Positions 1-8,163 of a stretch of DNA of 64,000 nucleotides are shown here, piece by piece. Source of the stretch: Deltaproteobacteria bacterium HGW-Deltaproteobacteria-18 (GTDB taxonomy: Bacteria; Desulfobacterota; Desulfovibrionia; Desulfovibrionales; Desulfomicrobiaceae); the NCBI GenBank assembly GCA_002841885.1, contig PHBE01000009.1, positions 62,001 through 126,000 on the forward strand, read 5' to 3'. A program made the position numbers and the translations under genes. Position 1 is the first letter of the stretch. Every line of letters begins with the position of its first letter. The notes under the pieces were generated by a model. It worked only from the letters and a program-made list of their open reading frames with translations. It was not told the origin of the DNA and ran no database searches.

Positions 1-945
1 CACCGGGTCACTGAGGCCCTGCGTCAGCACGTAAGCGCCCCGGTCCAGCGGCAAGAGGCCCAGGGCTTCGTAGGCGGCGAAGCGCACATTGGCGTTGGCG
101 GGGTGGGTGTGCAGCAGTTTGCGGATGGGCGAGATGGCGGCCGGGTCCCCGATGTCGCCCAACACATTTAATGTATGGATGCGCAGATCGGCGTCGTCGA
201 AGAGCAGGTTCTCGGTCAGAATGGGGACGGCTTTGGGGCCGATGCCGACCAGAGTCTTCTTGGCGTAGGAGCGCAGATGGGCGTAGTGTGAGCGCATGGC
301 CTCGTTGAGCTTGTCCAGGGAGATGGAGTCCTGGACCTTGGCGAAGATGTCGAGGATGAGCAGGTCGAGCTGGTTGTCCGTGCCCATGCGTTCTGCCAGC
401 CGCAGCATGGCTGTGGGCGTGCCCAGCTTGCCCAGGGCCTTGGTGGCGGTGATGATCAGGGCGCGGTTGCCGGAGTAGAGGAACTCGCTCACGGGATTGG
501 TGGCCTGCGGATCGCCGATTTCACCCAGGGTGTCGAGGATCTGGTTGATCTCGCTTATGTCCGTGGCTGCGAGCAAGGCTTCGATCAGATTGTCGACCAC
601 TTCCTCCAGGCGCAGCTCTCCGGCCATGGCGATGTACATCTCGCGGCAAGGGGTCTGCGGGTTGCTTATGGCCGTGGCGAGCAATTGGGGTTGGGCCAGG
701 ATCTTGACGGCCAGGATTTCCCGGACCAGCGGCAGGCTCGCGACCATGTCCCGGTGTTCGGAAATGAATCGGCAGAGGACGGGTACGGCAAACTCGGGCG
801 CAGCTTCACGAAACGCGCCAAGTACCTGCTCACGGATGTTTTTGTCCATGTTCTCCAGGTATCCCAGCACCAGACGTGCCTTGATGGTGTCTTTATGATG
901 AATGTTGTCCCGGATCTCGGCGAGCAGATGGGCGTGATCAGCCAT
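1..945 (-). CDS. HEAT-repeat protein (partial, C-terminus outside window)
   Basis: The frame is open from an ATG at 945 to the window edge (315 codons, no stop). The translation is a run of ~30-residue alpha-helical repeats, with phrases such as ALGKLGTPTAMLRLAERMG and NVLGDIGDPAAISPIRKLL, typical of HEAT/PBS-lyase-type scaffolds. No catalytic motif or signal peptide is visible, so a cytoplasmic protein-interaction role is inferred. The start lies 8 bases inside the end of the upstream phosphorylase gene, behind a GGGAGG ribosome-binding site, so the two are probably translated from one message. The partner protein is unknown. Confidence 0.8.
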   Translation of the reverse strand, partial: MADHAHLLAEIRDNIHHKDTIKARLVLGYLENMDKNIREQVLGAFREAAPEFAVPVLCRFISEHRDMVASLPLVREILAVKILAQPQLLATAISNPQTPCREMYIAMAGELRLEEVVDNLIEALLAATDISEINQILDTLGEIGDPQATNPVSEFLYSGNRALIITATKALGKLGTPTAMLRLAERMGTDNQLDLLILDIFAKVQDSISLDKLNEAMRSHYAHLRSYAKKTLVGIGPKAVPILTENLLFDDADLRIHTLNVLGDIGDPAAISPIRKLLHTHPANANVRFAAYEALGLLPLDRGAYVLTQGLSDPV

Positions 946-1774
946 GGCGACCTCCCAGGTTGGGGATGAATGCGGACAGGAGTGAACCCAGGGCATTGGC
1001 GGAGGCATTGGCCTGACTCAGAATCTCTGCATGAGATGTCTGGGCCATGCAATCCGGCAGGTTTTTGTTGGTCAGGCAGGAAATCCCCAGAACCTTGATG
1101 CCCATATGGTGGGCGGTGATGGCTTCGGGTACCGTGGACATGCCGATGGCGTCGGCTCCCATGATGCGGAACATGCGCGTCTCGGCCGGAGTCTCAAGAC
1201 TGGGACCGGCCACGGCCACGTAGACCCCCTGCTCCAGGCGCTGTCCGCAACTCATGGCGGCCAGCATGGCCTGCTCGCGCAGGGCAGGGCAGTACACCTG
1301 GGACATGTCCGGGAACCTTGGTCCCCAGTCGTCGACATTGGGCCCGGTCAGGGGATTGTGTCCGGTCATGTTGATGTGGTCAGTCAGCAGCATGAGCCCG
1401 CCGGTGGCAAACAGGGGATTCAAGGCTCCTGCGGCATTGGTCAGGATCAGGTTTTCGGTCCCGAGCAGGCCAAGGCAGACGATGGGCAGAGTCACTTCCT
1501 GCGGGCGGTAGCCCTCATAAAGGTGAAAGCGTCCGGAAAAGACGAAGACAGGCGTGCCCTTGATCTCGGCCACAAGCAGCGTCCCAGCGTGGCCTTCAAC
1601 GGTGGAGACCGGGAAGCCGGGGATGTCCGCATAGGGGATGCTTTTTTGAATCCACGCGGGTTCGATCCATTTTCCCAGGCCGCTGCCGAGCACAAGGGCG
1701 GTTCTGGGCATGGACAGGCAGTTTTTCTTGATCCAGTCGGCGGCGGTGCGGGCTCTGGTCTGTATATCAGTCAT
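938..1774 (-). CDS. punA: purine nucleoside phosphorylase, trimeric PNP/MTAP family
   Basis: A 278-residue protein, the normal length for trimeric PNPs. It has the phosphate-binding loop VLGSGLGKW near residue 29, a central NAAGALNP, the family signature GPSLETPAETRMFR and the GMSTVPEAITAHHMG block. The base-binding segment near residue 235 reads CLTNKN, with the Asn expected of purine nucleoside phosphorylases rather than the Asp of methylthioadenosine phosphorylase. It cleaves purine ribonucleosides with phosphate to base and ribose-1-phosphate in purine salvage (family knowledge). The ATG at 1774 follows an AAGGA. The HEAT-repeat gene overlaps its 3' end. MTAP activity cannot be excluded from sequence alone. 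Confidence 0.88.
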   Translation of the reverse strand: MTDIQTRARTAADWIKKNCLSMPRTALVLGSGLGKWIEPAWIQKSIPYADIPGFPVSTVEGHAGTLLVAEIKGTPVFVFSGRFHLYEGYRPQEVTLPIVCLGLLGTENLILTNAAGALNPLFATGGLMLLTDHINMTGHNPLTGPNVDDWGPRFPDMSQVYCPALREQAMLAAMSCGQRLEQGVYVAVAGPSLETPAETRMFRIMGADAIGMSTVPEAITAHHMGIKVLGISCLTNKNLPDCMAQTSHAEILSQANASANALGSLLSAFIPNLGGRHG

Positions 1775-2117
1775 GGTCGTTATCCTTGATTATTTTCGTC
1801 CCGGAGCGATTCTGCCCGTTAATCTGGACAGCCCTCCAAACGCTGTTATACTGTTTCTTCAAGACGGTTTCTTTGGACTCCTCAGCTTGTTTGAAGGCGT
1901 CCACGGCGCAAAGAAATCAGACTTATCTTTCATCTTTCTTGCGGATTGTTTTGGTTTTGGCAAGGATTCCGAAGAGTTTATTTCTCTTTTTGACGAGGAC
2001 AGCCCGGCCTGTCGGACTTGCCCCGATGCGATTATGGATATAAGCGGGTCCGGCTTTATGAAGGAATTTATTTTTTTCAACGCCCAACAGTTCATACAAG
2101 GAAAGGCTCTTTTAGAC
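1775..2117. other. intergenic region between divergent punA and biotin carboxylase genes
   Basis: These 343 bases are noticeably more AT-rich than the flanking genes. The frame of the downstream biotin carboxylase stays open back to about 1710, but that extension overlaps the phosphorylase gene, has no family resemblance and differs in composition, so it is treated as non-coding. Promoters for both divergent units should lie here. No convincing -35/-10 pair or hairpin was identified by eye. Confidence 0.5.
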
Positions 2118-3548
2118 ATGAAGAACCCCATCGAATCCAAGAAACATAAAGTTCTCATCGCCAATCGGGGAGAGATCGCCATCCGCATCATGCAGGCCTG
2201 CCGCAAGCTTGGCCTGGCATTCGTGGCGCTTTTCACCGAACCGGACAAGGACAGCGAGCACTGCGTCCTGGCACGCAAGCTTGGCGGGGACGAGTCCCTG
2301 TACCGTGTCAGTTCATATCTCGACGCCAACGAAATCTTTGCTGTGGCGGATCAGGCCGGAGCCACGGCGATTCATCCCGGATATGGCTTTTTTGCCGAGG
2401 ATTACCGTTTTGCCCGCCGCGTGGCCCAGCGCGAGCAAAAACTCATATTCATCGGGCCTTCCTGGCAGGTCATCCGCGAACTCGGCGACAAGATCAACAC
2501 CAAGCGTCTGGCTCGCAAGCTTGGCGTGCCCACGGTTCCCGGATCGGACAAGCCCGTGACGGATGACCTCGAAGCCGAGCACATCGCCAAGTCCCTGTTC
2601 GATTTTCAAAAAGAGCAGGGCATCAACAAACCCGTCATCCTGGTCAAGGCTTCGGCCGGGGGTGGGGGCATGGGTATCGAGGAAGTGGACGATCTGGACA
2701 AGTTCCGCAGCGTCCTGCGACGCATCAAGAGCTACTCCAAGCGCCAGTTTCGCGACGAAGGCGTGCTCATCGAGCAGCGCATCTTTGACTTCAACCATCT
2801 CGAAGTGCAGGTGTTGTCCGACCGCACGGGCCAGAACCCCGTCCATTTCGGCACCCGCAACTGCTCGGTGCAATCACCCGGCCATCAGAAGCGCATCGAG
2901 GTCGCGCCCGGTTTCGATCCCTCATCACTGCGCTACGCCTTTGACGCAAAAAAGGTGCTCGAAGACATCACCGAGTATTCCCTGCGCATGGCCAGGGAGG
3001 CCGGGTACGACAACGTCGGAACCTGGGAATGGATCGTCAGTCCCACCGGGCAGCCGTTTCTGATGGAAGTCAACACCCGCATCCAGGTCGAGAACGGAGT
3101 TTCGGCGCGCATCGCCGCCATCAAGGGCAAGGGCGACGTGGACCTCATCGCGGAGCAGATCCGCGTGGGCCTGGGCGCTCCTCTTGGTTACACCCAGAAA
3201 GACATCACTCTGAACGGCGTCGGCATAGAGTACCGCATCATCGCCGAAGATACGGACAACAAGTTCGCCCCCTGGGTGGGCCGCATCACCGCCTTTGACT
3301 GGCCCAAGCAGGATTGGCTCAAGATGCACAGTCAGGTGCCTACCGATCGCGAGTACGAGATCCCTACGGATTTCGACCCGAACCTGGCCCTGGCCATCAT
3401 CTGGGGCAAGGATCTGGCCCAGGCCAAGGAGCGGGGAGTGGAGTTCCTGGGTTCCCTGACCCTGCAGGGCATCAACGCTTCCGGTGAAGCCATGAAGTCC
3501 AATGTCGAATTCCTCAAACGCAAGACCGAGGGCATCCTGGCTTTCTAG
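2118..3548 (+). CDS. biotin carboxylase-like subunit of an acyl-CoA carboxylase
   Basis: A 476-residue ATP-grasp protein close in length to AccC (~450). The N-terminus KVLIANRGEIAIRIMQACR is the classic biotin carboxylase start, followed by HPGYGFFAED, a glycine-rich lid KASAGGGGMG, GTRNCSVQSPGHQKRIEVAP and EVNTRIQVEN. It should carboxylate biotin using ATP and bicarbonate. Departures from canonical AccC are visible: the lid is GGGGMG rather than GGGGRG, and the residues after the catalytic Glu read NGVS rather than HPVTE. The ATG at 2118 is chosen because family similarity starts there and AAGGAAAGG precedes it. The carboxyltransferase and a biotinyl-like protein follow on the same strand. 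Confidence 0.87.
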   Translation: MKNPIESKKHKVLIANRGEIAIRIMQACRKLGLAFVALFTEPDKDSEHCVLARKLGGDESLYRVSSYLDANEIFAVADQAGATAIHPGYGFFAEDYRFARRVAQREQKLIFIGPSWQVIRELGDKINTKRLARKLGVPTVPGSDKPVTDDLEAEHIAKSLFDFQKEQGINKPVILVKASAGGGGMGIEEVDDLDKFRSVLRRIKSYSKRQFRDEGVLIEQRIFDFNHLEVQVLSDRTGQNPVHFGTRNCSVQSPGHQKRIEVAPGFDPSSLRYAFDAKKVLEDITEYSLRMAREAGYDNVGTWEWIVSPTGQPFLMEVNTRIQVENGVSARIAAIKGKGDVDLIAEQIRVGLGAPLGYTQKDITLNGVGIEYRIIAEDTDNKFAPWVGRITAFDWPKQDWLKMHSQVPTDREYEIPTDFDPNLALAIIWGKDLAQAKERGVEFLGSLTLQGINASGEAMKSNVEFLKRKTEGILAF

Positions 3549-3607
3549 GATTCAAGCCGGCTTCGGGATCACATCCGTGCCGAATACTGATTAAGCGCTC
3601 AAGCTAC

Positions 3608-3623
3608 GCCGGAAAAATCCGGC
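3608..3623 (+). other. short hairpin between carboxylase subunit genes
   Basis: A perfect 6-bp stem GCCGGA/TCCGGC with an AAAA loop sits 35 bases before the carboxyltransferase start. There is no following T-run, so it is more likely an mRNA processing or stabilising element than a terminator. Confidence 0.4.
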
Positions 3624-3657
3624 ATAACCCAAGCATGCGAGGCAATCGCGCACTCTT

Positions 3658-5898
3658 ATGGATATCGAAAAACGCATACAAGAACTTCGGGACCGCCTGA
3701 AATATATTCTGGACATCTTCGGACCCGATGAAAATACCAATGTCATCATGCTGGAAGCCAAGCTTGGCGAGTACGTCGCTCGCGAGCCGGGTCTGTCCAA
3801 GCAGGAAGCCATCCGGCAACTGGAAACCCTGGAAGAGCTGTTTCGCTTCCTGGAGAAGAAGCTCGAACGCGAGCTGACTCCCATGAACAAGGTGCGCATC
3901 GTGCGGCATCCGCAGCGCATCTGCCTCAAGGACATCCTTGAAAACGTGTACGACAACTACACCGAGATCGGCGGTCAGGACGATTACAGCATCGATCCGA
4001 GCATGCTCATCGCCCGGGCCTACATCACCCGCAGGCGCGGCAAGAAGGTCCACAACCAGGCGGTCATGGTCATCGGCCAGGAAAAGGGCCATGGCCAGGA
4101 GTTCCGCAACGGCGGTTCGGTCAAGCCCTGGGGTAACGCCAAGGCCCTGCACTACATGAAGGTCGCGGAGACGGAGAACATTCCGATCCACACCTACATA
4201 TTCACCCCCGGTTCCTATCCCATCGAGGACTATCCGGGAGCGGCCCAGCAGATCGCCAAGAATCTCTACGAGATGGCCGGGCTCAAGGTGCCGATCGTTG
4301 CCGTCATCTCCGAAGGCGGGTCCGGCGGAGCCGAGGCCATCGGCCTTGCCGACACGCGCATCATGATGTCGCACGGCTACTATTCGGTCATCTCGCCCGA
4401 GGGTGCGGCCGCCATCGAGGGTCGGCTGCGCGGCGGACAGCGCGCCGAGCCCAAACTCATCGAGCACTGCGCCAAGCAGCTCAAGATGACGGCCGACGAC
4501 AACCGCGCCATGGGTTTCGTGGACTGGAAAATCAACGAGCCGGAGCTTGGTGCCCGGCCGGAACATTACGACTTCTTCCGCAAGCTGCGCAAATCCGTGG
4601 TCTCTTCGACGGACGAGATAGTCCTGAATATCAGGGGTATGCGCTTTTTCAGGTCCCTCGCGCTACGGCGTCACAAGGGCGCGGACGTGTATGTGCGCTG
4701 GAGCCTCGACAGCCGGGCCAAGGAGCGTCTGCTCTGGACCCGCTACATGAAATTCCGCCGCATGGCGCAGGATGCCTACCTGGACAAACGCCACTGGTTC
4801 AGCCGGAGCAGCGAGTGGACCAGCGAGTTCTTCTCATCCCTGTACTCCTATTTCCGCTACGACCTCTTCGGCAAACAGCACAAGAAGGTCACGGAGCTGG
4901 CCGAGGACGTGCACGCGGAGATGCAAGTCGTGGTCGGGCGCTCTTCGCGGTATTGGAAGAACGTCATGTCCAAACTGTCTTTCGGCAAGGCCAAGAAGGA
5001 CGTGGACAAGGCCGGACTGACCTCCCTGTCCACCTGGGACGACGGAGCGCTGAACAGCGGCAAGTGGCAGTACGTCAGCCCCCAGGCCAAGCTCGACCGG
5101 GCCGTGGTTTGCCCCAACACCGCCGTGCACGGATGCCTTGATCAGTGGGCCCCGGATCTTTTCGGCGAGTGGGCCGGGGTGTGCAGCTTCTGTGGGCACC
5201 ATTTCCCCATGGAATACCAGTGGTACCTGCACAACATCTTCGATCCCGGCTCCATCTACGAGGTCTTCAGCGAGATCGAGTCCACCAATCCCCTCAAATT
5301 CGACGGCTTCGACCTGAAGCTCGATGAGGCCAAACGCAAGACCGGCCACAAGTGCGGGTGCATGACCTTCGAAGCCCGCATCGAGGGCACGTCCGTCATG
5401 GTCGCCATGTTCATGGGCGCTTTCCGTGGCGGCAGCGTGGGCGCTGCCGAGGGCGAAAAGTTCGTGCGTGCCATGGAGCGTGCGCGCAAGAAGCAGCTTC
5501 CATTCCTGTCCTATGTGCACGGCACTGCGGGCATCCGCATCCAGGAAGGCGTCAACGGCGTCATCCAGATGCCGCGCTGCACCATGGCCGTGCGCCGCTA
5601 CACGGAAGCCGGCGGTCTGTATCTGGTGCTCTACGACACCAACTCCTACGCCGGGCCGGTGGCCAGTTTTCTGGGGTGCTCGCCGTACCAGTTCTCGGTG
5701 CGTTCGGCCAATATCGGTTTTGCCGGTCCCGGAGTCATCAAGGAGACCACGGGCATGGATATCCCGCCCAATTACCACAACGCCTATCAGGCGCTGTCTC
5801 GCGGGCATATCCAGGGTATATGGGATCGCCGGGAAATCCGGGGCAACCTGGTCCAGTCCCTGCAGACCATGGGTGGCCGCAACCTTTATTACCGTTAG
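3658..5898 (+). CDS. fused alpha/beta carboxyltransferase of acyl-CoA carboxylase
   Basis: A single 746-residue chain with two crotonase-fold carboxyltransferase halves in the order AccA-like then AccD-like. The N-terminal half has EKGHGQEFRNGGSVKPWGN and SEGGSGGAEAIGLAD, as in AccA. The C-terminal half opens with a four-cysteine zinc-finger-like stretch (CPN...GC...VCSFCGHHFP, about residues 485-520), then GGSVGAAEGEKF and the oxyanion-hole region GPVASFLGCSPYQFSV, as in AccD. A linker of ~150 residues with little similarity joins them. It transfers CO2 from carboxybiotin to an acyl-CoA, presumably acetyl-CoA for fatty acid synthesis. In most bacteria these are two proteins; the fusion is familiar from Desulfovibrio-type genomes. 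The ribosome-binding site is weak. Confidence 0.9.
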   Translation: MDIEKRIQELRDRLKYILDIFGPDENTNVIMLEAKLGEYVAREPGLSKQEAIRQLETLEELFRFLEKKLERELTPMNKVRIVRHPQRICLKDILENVYDNYTEIGGQDDYSIDPSMLIARAYITRRRGKKVHNQAVMVIGQEKGHGQEFRNGGSVKPWGNAKALHYMKVAETENIPIHTYIFTPGSYPIEDYPGAAQQIAKNLYEMAGLKVPIVAVISEGGSGGAEAIGLADTRIMMSHGYYSVISPEGAAAIEGRLRGGQRAEPKLIEHCAKQLKMTADDNRAMGFVDWKINEPELGARPEHYDFFRKLRKSVVSSTDEIVLNIRGMRFFRSLALRRHKGADVYVRWSLDSRAKERLLWTRYMKFRRMAQDAYLDKRHWFSRSSEWTSEFFSSLYSYFRYDLFGKQHKKVTELAEDVHAEMQVVVGRSSRYWKNVMSKLSFGKAKKDVDKAGLTSLSTWDDGALNSGKWQYVSPQAKLDRAVVCPNTAVHGCLDQWAPDLFGEWAGVCSFCGHHFPMEYQWYLHNIFDPGSIYEVFSEIESTNPLKFDGFDLKLDEAKRKTGHKCGCMTFEARIEGTSVMVAMFMGAFRGGSVGAAEGEKFVRAMERARKKQLPFLSYVHGTAGIRIQEGVNGVIQMPRCTMAVRRYTEAGGLYLVLYDTNSYAGPVASFLGCSPYQFSVRSANIGFAGPGVIKETTGMDIPPNYHNAYQALSRGHIQGIWDRREIRGNLVQSLQTMGGRNLYYR

Positions 5899-5900
5899 GA

Positions 5901-6046
5901 GACCGTTGAAAAATGGCGATCTGCCGCGTCAGCGAAAAAATCCAGACCGCTCATGTATGCGCAATACACCGCGCGCCCTGGATTTTTTCGCTTCCTTGCA
6001 TCTCACCATTTTTGAACGGTCTGCGAATTTTGAATTTTTCAGTCAG
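5901..6046. repeat. dispersed palindromic repeat, copy 1
   Basis: Outer arms at 5901-5919 (GACCGTTGAAAAATGGCGA) and 6003-6021 are inverted repeats with two mismatches. Inside them a perfect 14-bp inverted pair, GCGAAAAAATCCAG / CTGGATTTTTTCGC, encloses a 32-bp core (5946-5977). A second copy lies at 43357-43505 in the same outer orientation but with the core inverted, and the tail 6022-6046 is shared too. The element carries no gene and sits inside the carboxylase operon. The inner stem followed by TTTTTT could act as a partial terminator. Confidence 0.8.
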
Positions 6047-6059
6047 TTAGGAGTCACCA

Positions 6060-6710
6060 GTGATCGACGTTAAAGAATTGTTGCGGGAGCTGCGCGAGGA
6101 GCCTTACGAGAAGATCTCCATCAGGGCTCCCCATAGCGGAAAGGTGGAATTCGTGGCCAAGGAGCCCGGAGTGCGGGTCGTCGGCCCCAGCGGCACCTGG
6201 AAGGAGGTCCCCGGGACCCTGCTGGTCCGGATGGAGCGCGAAAATGTCAAGAAACCTCTCTTCGCCCCGCAGAAGGGTGAGGTCATGTCCCTGGGCGAAA
6301 TCGAAAACGGCCAGTTCGTGCAGGCCGGTCAGGAGCTCATGACCATCCGTCATTACCTGACCCGCGAAGAGGTCATCGCTCGCATCCTGCGCCGCTCCCT
6401 GTCCCTGTTTCTGGCTCCGGAGAAGGGCAAGTATTATTTCTTCCCCGACGTGGACATCAAGGTCAAGACCAAGGGCAGCCAGAGCGTGCACATAGAGGAC
6501 GGGCTGGAACTCTTCATCCTCTCGCGCATGAAGCGTGAGACCTCGATCCGCTACAGCGGCCCGGCCGGCATCATCTATGCCGTCTATTTCGAGACCAACG
6601 ACTCCGTGGACCGGGACAGCCCGCTCATCGGCGTCTGCCCCGAAGACCAGCTTGGCCAGATCCAGGAAGTCGTCAGCCGCGTGCAGAGCGACTGGGAGGA
6701 GAGAGACTGA
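6060..6710 (+). CDS. biotinyl/lipoyl-domain-like protein of the carboxylase operon, no biotinyl-lysine motif
   Basis: A 216-residue protein starting at GTG 6060 behind TTAGGAG. Residues ~20-100 resemble a biotinyl/lipoyl hammerhead: RAPHSGKVEFV, a strand LLVRMERENVKKPLFAP, then GEVMSLGEIENGQFVQAGQELMTI written here in two pieces, GEVMSLGEIENG and QFVQAGQELMTI. The position corresponding to the biotinylated lysine of the EAMKM motif appears to be Asn, within MERENVKK. The C-terminal ~100 residues are of unknown type. The context implies a role with the carboxylase, as carrier, scaffold or regulator. Whether it is biotinylated is doubtful. Confidence 0.7.
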   Translation: MIDVKELLRELREEPYEKISIRAPHSGKVEFVAKEPGVRVVGPSGTWKEVPGTLLVRMERENVKKPLFAPQKGEVMSLGEIENGQFVQAGQELMTIRHYLTREEVIARILRRSLSLFLAPEKGKYYFFPDVDIKVKTKGSQSVHIEDGLELFILSRMKRETSIRYSGPAGIIYAVYFETNDSVDRDSPLIGVCPEDQLGQIQEVVSRVQSDWEERD

Positions 6711-7060
6711 TGGGCAAGGTCCTTCAGGTTCGAGTGTACGCCTACACCTACAGCGAGGAAGATGTCCGCAAGGCATGGCCAAGGCTCTGGAGCCTGGCCT
6801 TCGAGGAGACCAAGCCGGGATTTCCTTACGAGATGGCAGGGGTTCTTGAGCTTGTCAGGGCCCTTGATGACCTGTATCAGTTCGGAGTCATTGCCGAGGC
6901 CATCAGCAAGGTTTTGGCCTCGGAGCTTCCCAAGGTCGTGAAGGCGGTGGAGGAGTTGCAGCGGCACCTCGCCGACTGGAATCCGCAGGCCGCCAACCAG
7001 GCCTCCGACCGCATTGAAGAGGGGCTTGGCGAGCTGGAAAAACTGGTGGCCAATCCATGA
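6710..7060 (+). CDS. small conserved-looking protein of unknown function
   Basis: A 116-residue protein whose ATG overlaps the preceding stop by one base (TGATG), implying translational coupling with the biotinyl-like gene. The N-terminus VLQVRVYAYTYSEEDVRKAW looks like a beta-alpha unit. The rest is rich in helices with heptad-like Leu/Val (LPKVVKAVEELQRHLADW, IEEGLGELEKLV). No signal peptide, cysteines or known motif is seen. The tight coupling suggests a carboxylase-associated function, but this is only inference. Confidence 0.7.
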   Translation: MGKVLQVRVYAYTYSEEDVRKAWPRLWSLAFEETKPGFPYEMAGVLELVRALDDLYQFGVIAEAISKVLASELPKVVKAVEELQRHLADWNPQAANQASDRIEEGLGELEKLVANP

Positions 7061-7087
7061 CCGCATCAACATACACGAGGAGACGAC

Positions 7088-7576
7088 ATGGCAGGTAGTC
7101 TGAATAAAGCAATCTTGATCGGCCGTTTGGGCCGTGATCCGGAGATGCGCTACACCCCGTCCGGGCAGCCGGTGGCCAATTTTTCCATTGCCACGGATGA
7201 AACATACACGGGCAAAGACGGGCAGAAGGTCGAAAAGACCGAATGGCACCGCATCGTGGTCTGGGGCAAGCAGGCTGAATTCTGCGGCAACTATCTTGCC
7301 AAGGGCCGTCTGGTCTACATTGAGGGCAAGATCGAAACCCGCAAGTGGACGGACAAGGACGGCGTGGAGAAATACACCACGGAAATCAAGGCCGACCGCG
7401 TGCAGGGACTCGATTCCCGCCAGTCTGAAGGCGGCTACGCCCAGGCCCCGCAGTACCAGCAGCGCCCCCAGGGAGCACCCCAGGGCGGCTCCCAGAACGG
7501 CGGCCGTGGCTACGAAGACGACATGGGCCCGGCCTTCCCTTCCGAAGCCAGCGGGATGGATGACGCACCTTTTTAG
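7088..7576 (+). CDS. ssb: single-stranded DNA-binding protein
   Basis: A 162-residue SSB. The OB-fold begins LNKAILIGRLGRDPEMRYT and includes ATDETYTGKDGQKVEKTEWH, VVWGKQAEFCGNYLAKG and YIEGKIETRKW. A Gln/Gly/Pro-rich flexible tail follows, ending in the acidic tip MDDAPF, which matches the DDxPF partner-docking peptide. It binds ssDNA as a tetramer in replication, repair and recombination. The start has a GAGGAGA upstream. A strong terminator follows the stop. Confidence 0.97.
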   Translation: MAGSLNKAILIGRLGRDPEMRYTPSGQPVANFSIATDETYTGKDGQKVEKTEWHRIVVWGKQAEFCGNYLAKGRLVYIEGKIETRKWTDKDGVEKYTTEIKADRVQGLDSRQSEGGYAQAPQYQQRPQGAPQGGSQNGGRGYEDDMGPAFPSEASGMDDAPF

Positions 7577-7607
7577 CGAATACCTTTTTACAAACTGTAA
7601 ATAATAG

Positions 7608-7640
7608 AAGTGGAGTTACTGAAATGACTCCACTTTTTTT
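7608..7640 (+). terminator. Rho-independent terminator after ssb
   Basis: A 9-bp perfect stem AAGTGGAGT/ACTCCACTT with a 10-base loop is followed by TTTTTT, 32 bases after the ssb stop. Confidence 0.9.
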
Positions 7641-7689
7641 GTTATTGACACTTTTTGGTAAGCTGACTTCCCGGGAAACTTCGGACCAC

Positions 7690-7956
7690 TCAATTTTTGA
7701 GGGTTTCCCCAAGGTTCAGTTTTTTTCCATACTGCCGGCAGAAGTGTTCGGGCGTCATGTTGTTCAGGCTTGAATGCGGGCGAACGGAGTTGTAGTGCCG
7801 CCTCCGTTCATCGATCACAACCTGCGCCTCAGTCCGACACCGGAACCATTCTCTCGACAGGCACTCGTCTCGCAATTTGCCATTAAAACTCTCGTTCAAA
7901 CCGTTCTGCCATGGCTTGCCAGGCTCAATCAACGCCAGGTCCAGTATTCCGTTATT
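7690..7956 (-). pseudogene. IS3-family transposase (OrfB) C-terminal remnant
   Basis: The translation [20 protein letters not shown] continues with [11 protein letters not shown] and [19 protein letters not shown], the end of an IS3-type DDE integrase core with its last catalytic Glu (in NESFNG). The N-terminal part, including the first two catalytic Asp residues, is absent. An in-frame stop lies at 7957-7959 and recognisable similarity begins near 7944, just beside the inverted repeat at 7962-7996. It cannot transpose. No opposite IS end is visible nearby. Confidence 0.85.
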
Positions 7957-7961
7957 TTAAT

Positions 7962-7996
7962 GAATGCCCCGGAGATTCTGATTCTCCGGGGCATTC
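7962..7996. terminator. long perfect hairpin downstream of the minus-strand outer-membrane gene
   Basis: A perfect 14-bp inverted repeat, GAATGCCCCGGAGA and its complement, encloses a 7-base loop. On the minus strand it is followed by ATTAAAATAAC, only a poor U-tract. Its position after the gene ending at 8164 suggests the terminator of that unit. It also marks the edge of the IS3 remnant. Confidence 0.5.
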
Positions 7997-8163
7997 TGAC
8001 GATGCAGCCCCTGTGAAGGAGTTGTGAACAGGGATACTTCACCGCCTCTCATCATGATTCGTGAATCCACGGCTTCGGCATGCGACCGACGTCGGACTGC
8101 AGTTTCTCTGCTTCCGATGCCGCGGCACCGGGTCCATTGTCACACGAACGGCCGGGCTTCCCG

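Noticed and set aside
1710-2117. N-terminal extension of the biotin carboxylase
   Set aside because: It overlaps punA, differs in composition, has no similarity to the family, and a good start with ribosome-binding site exists at 2118.
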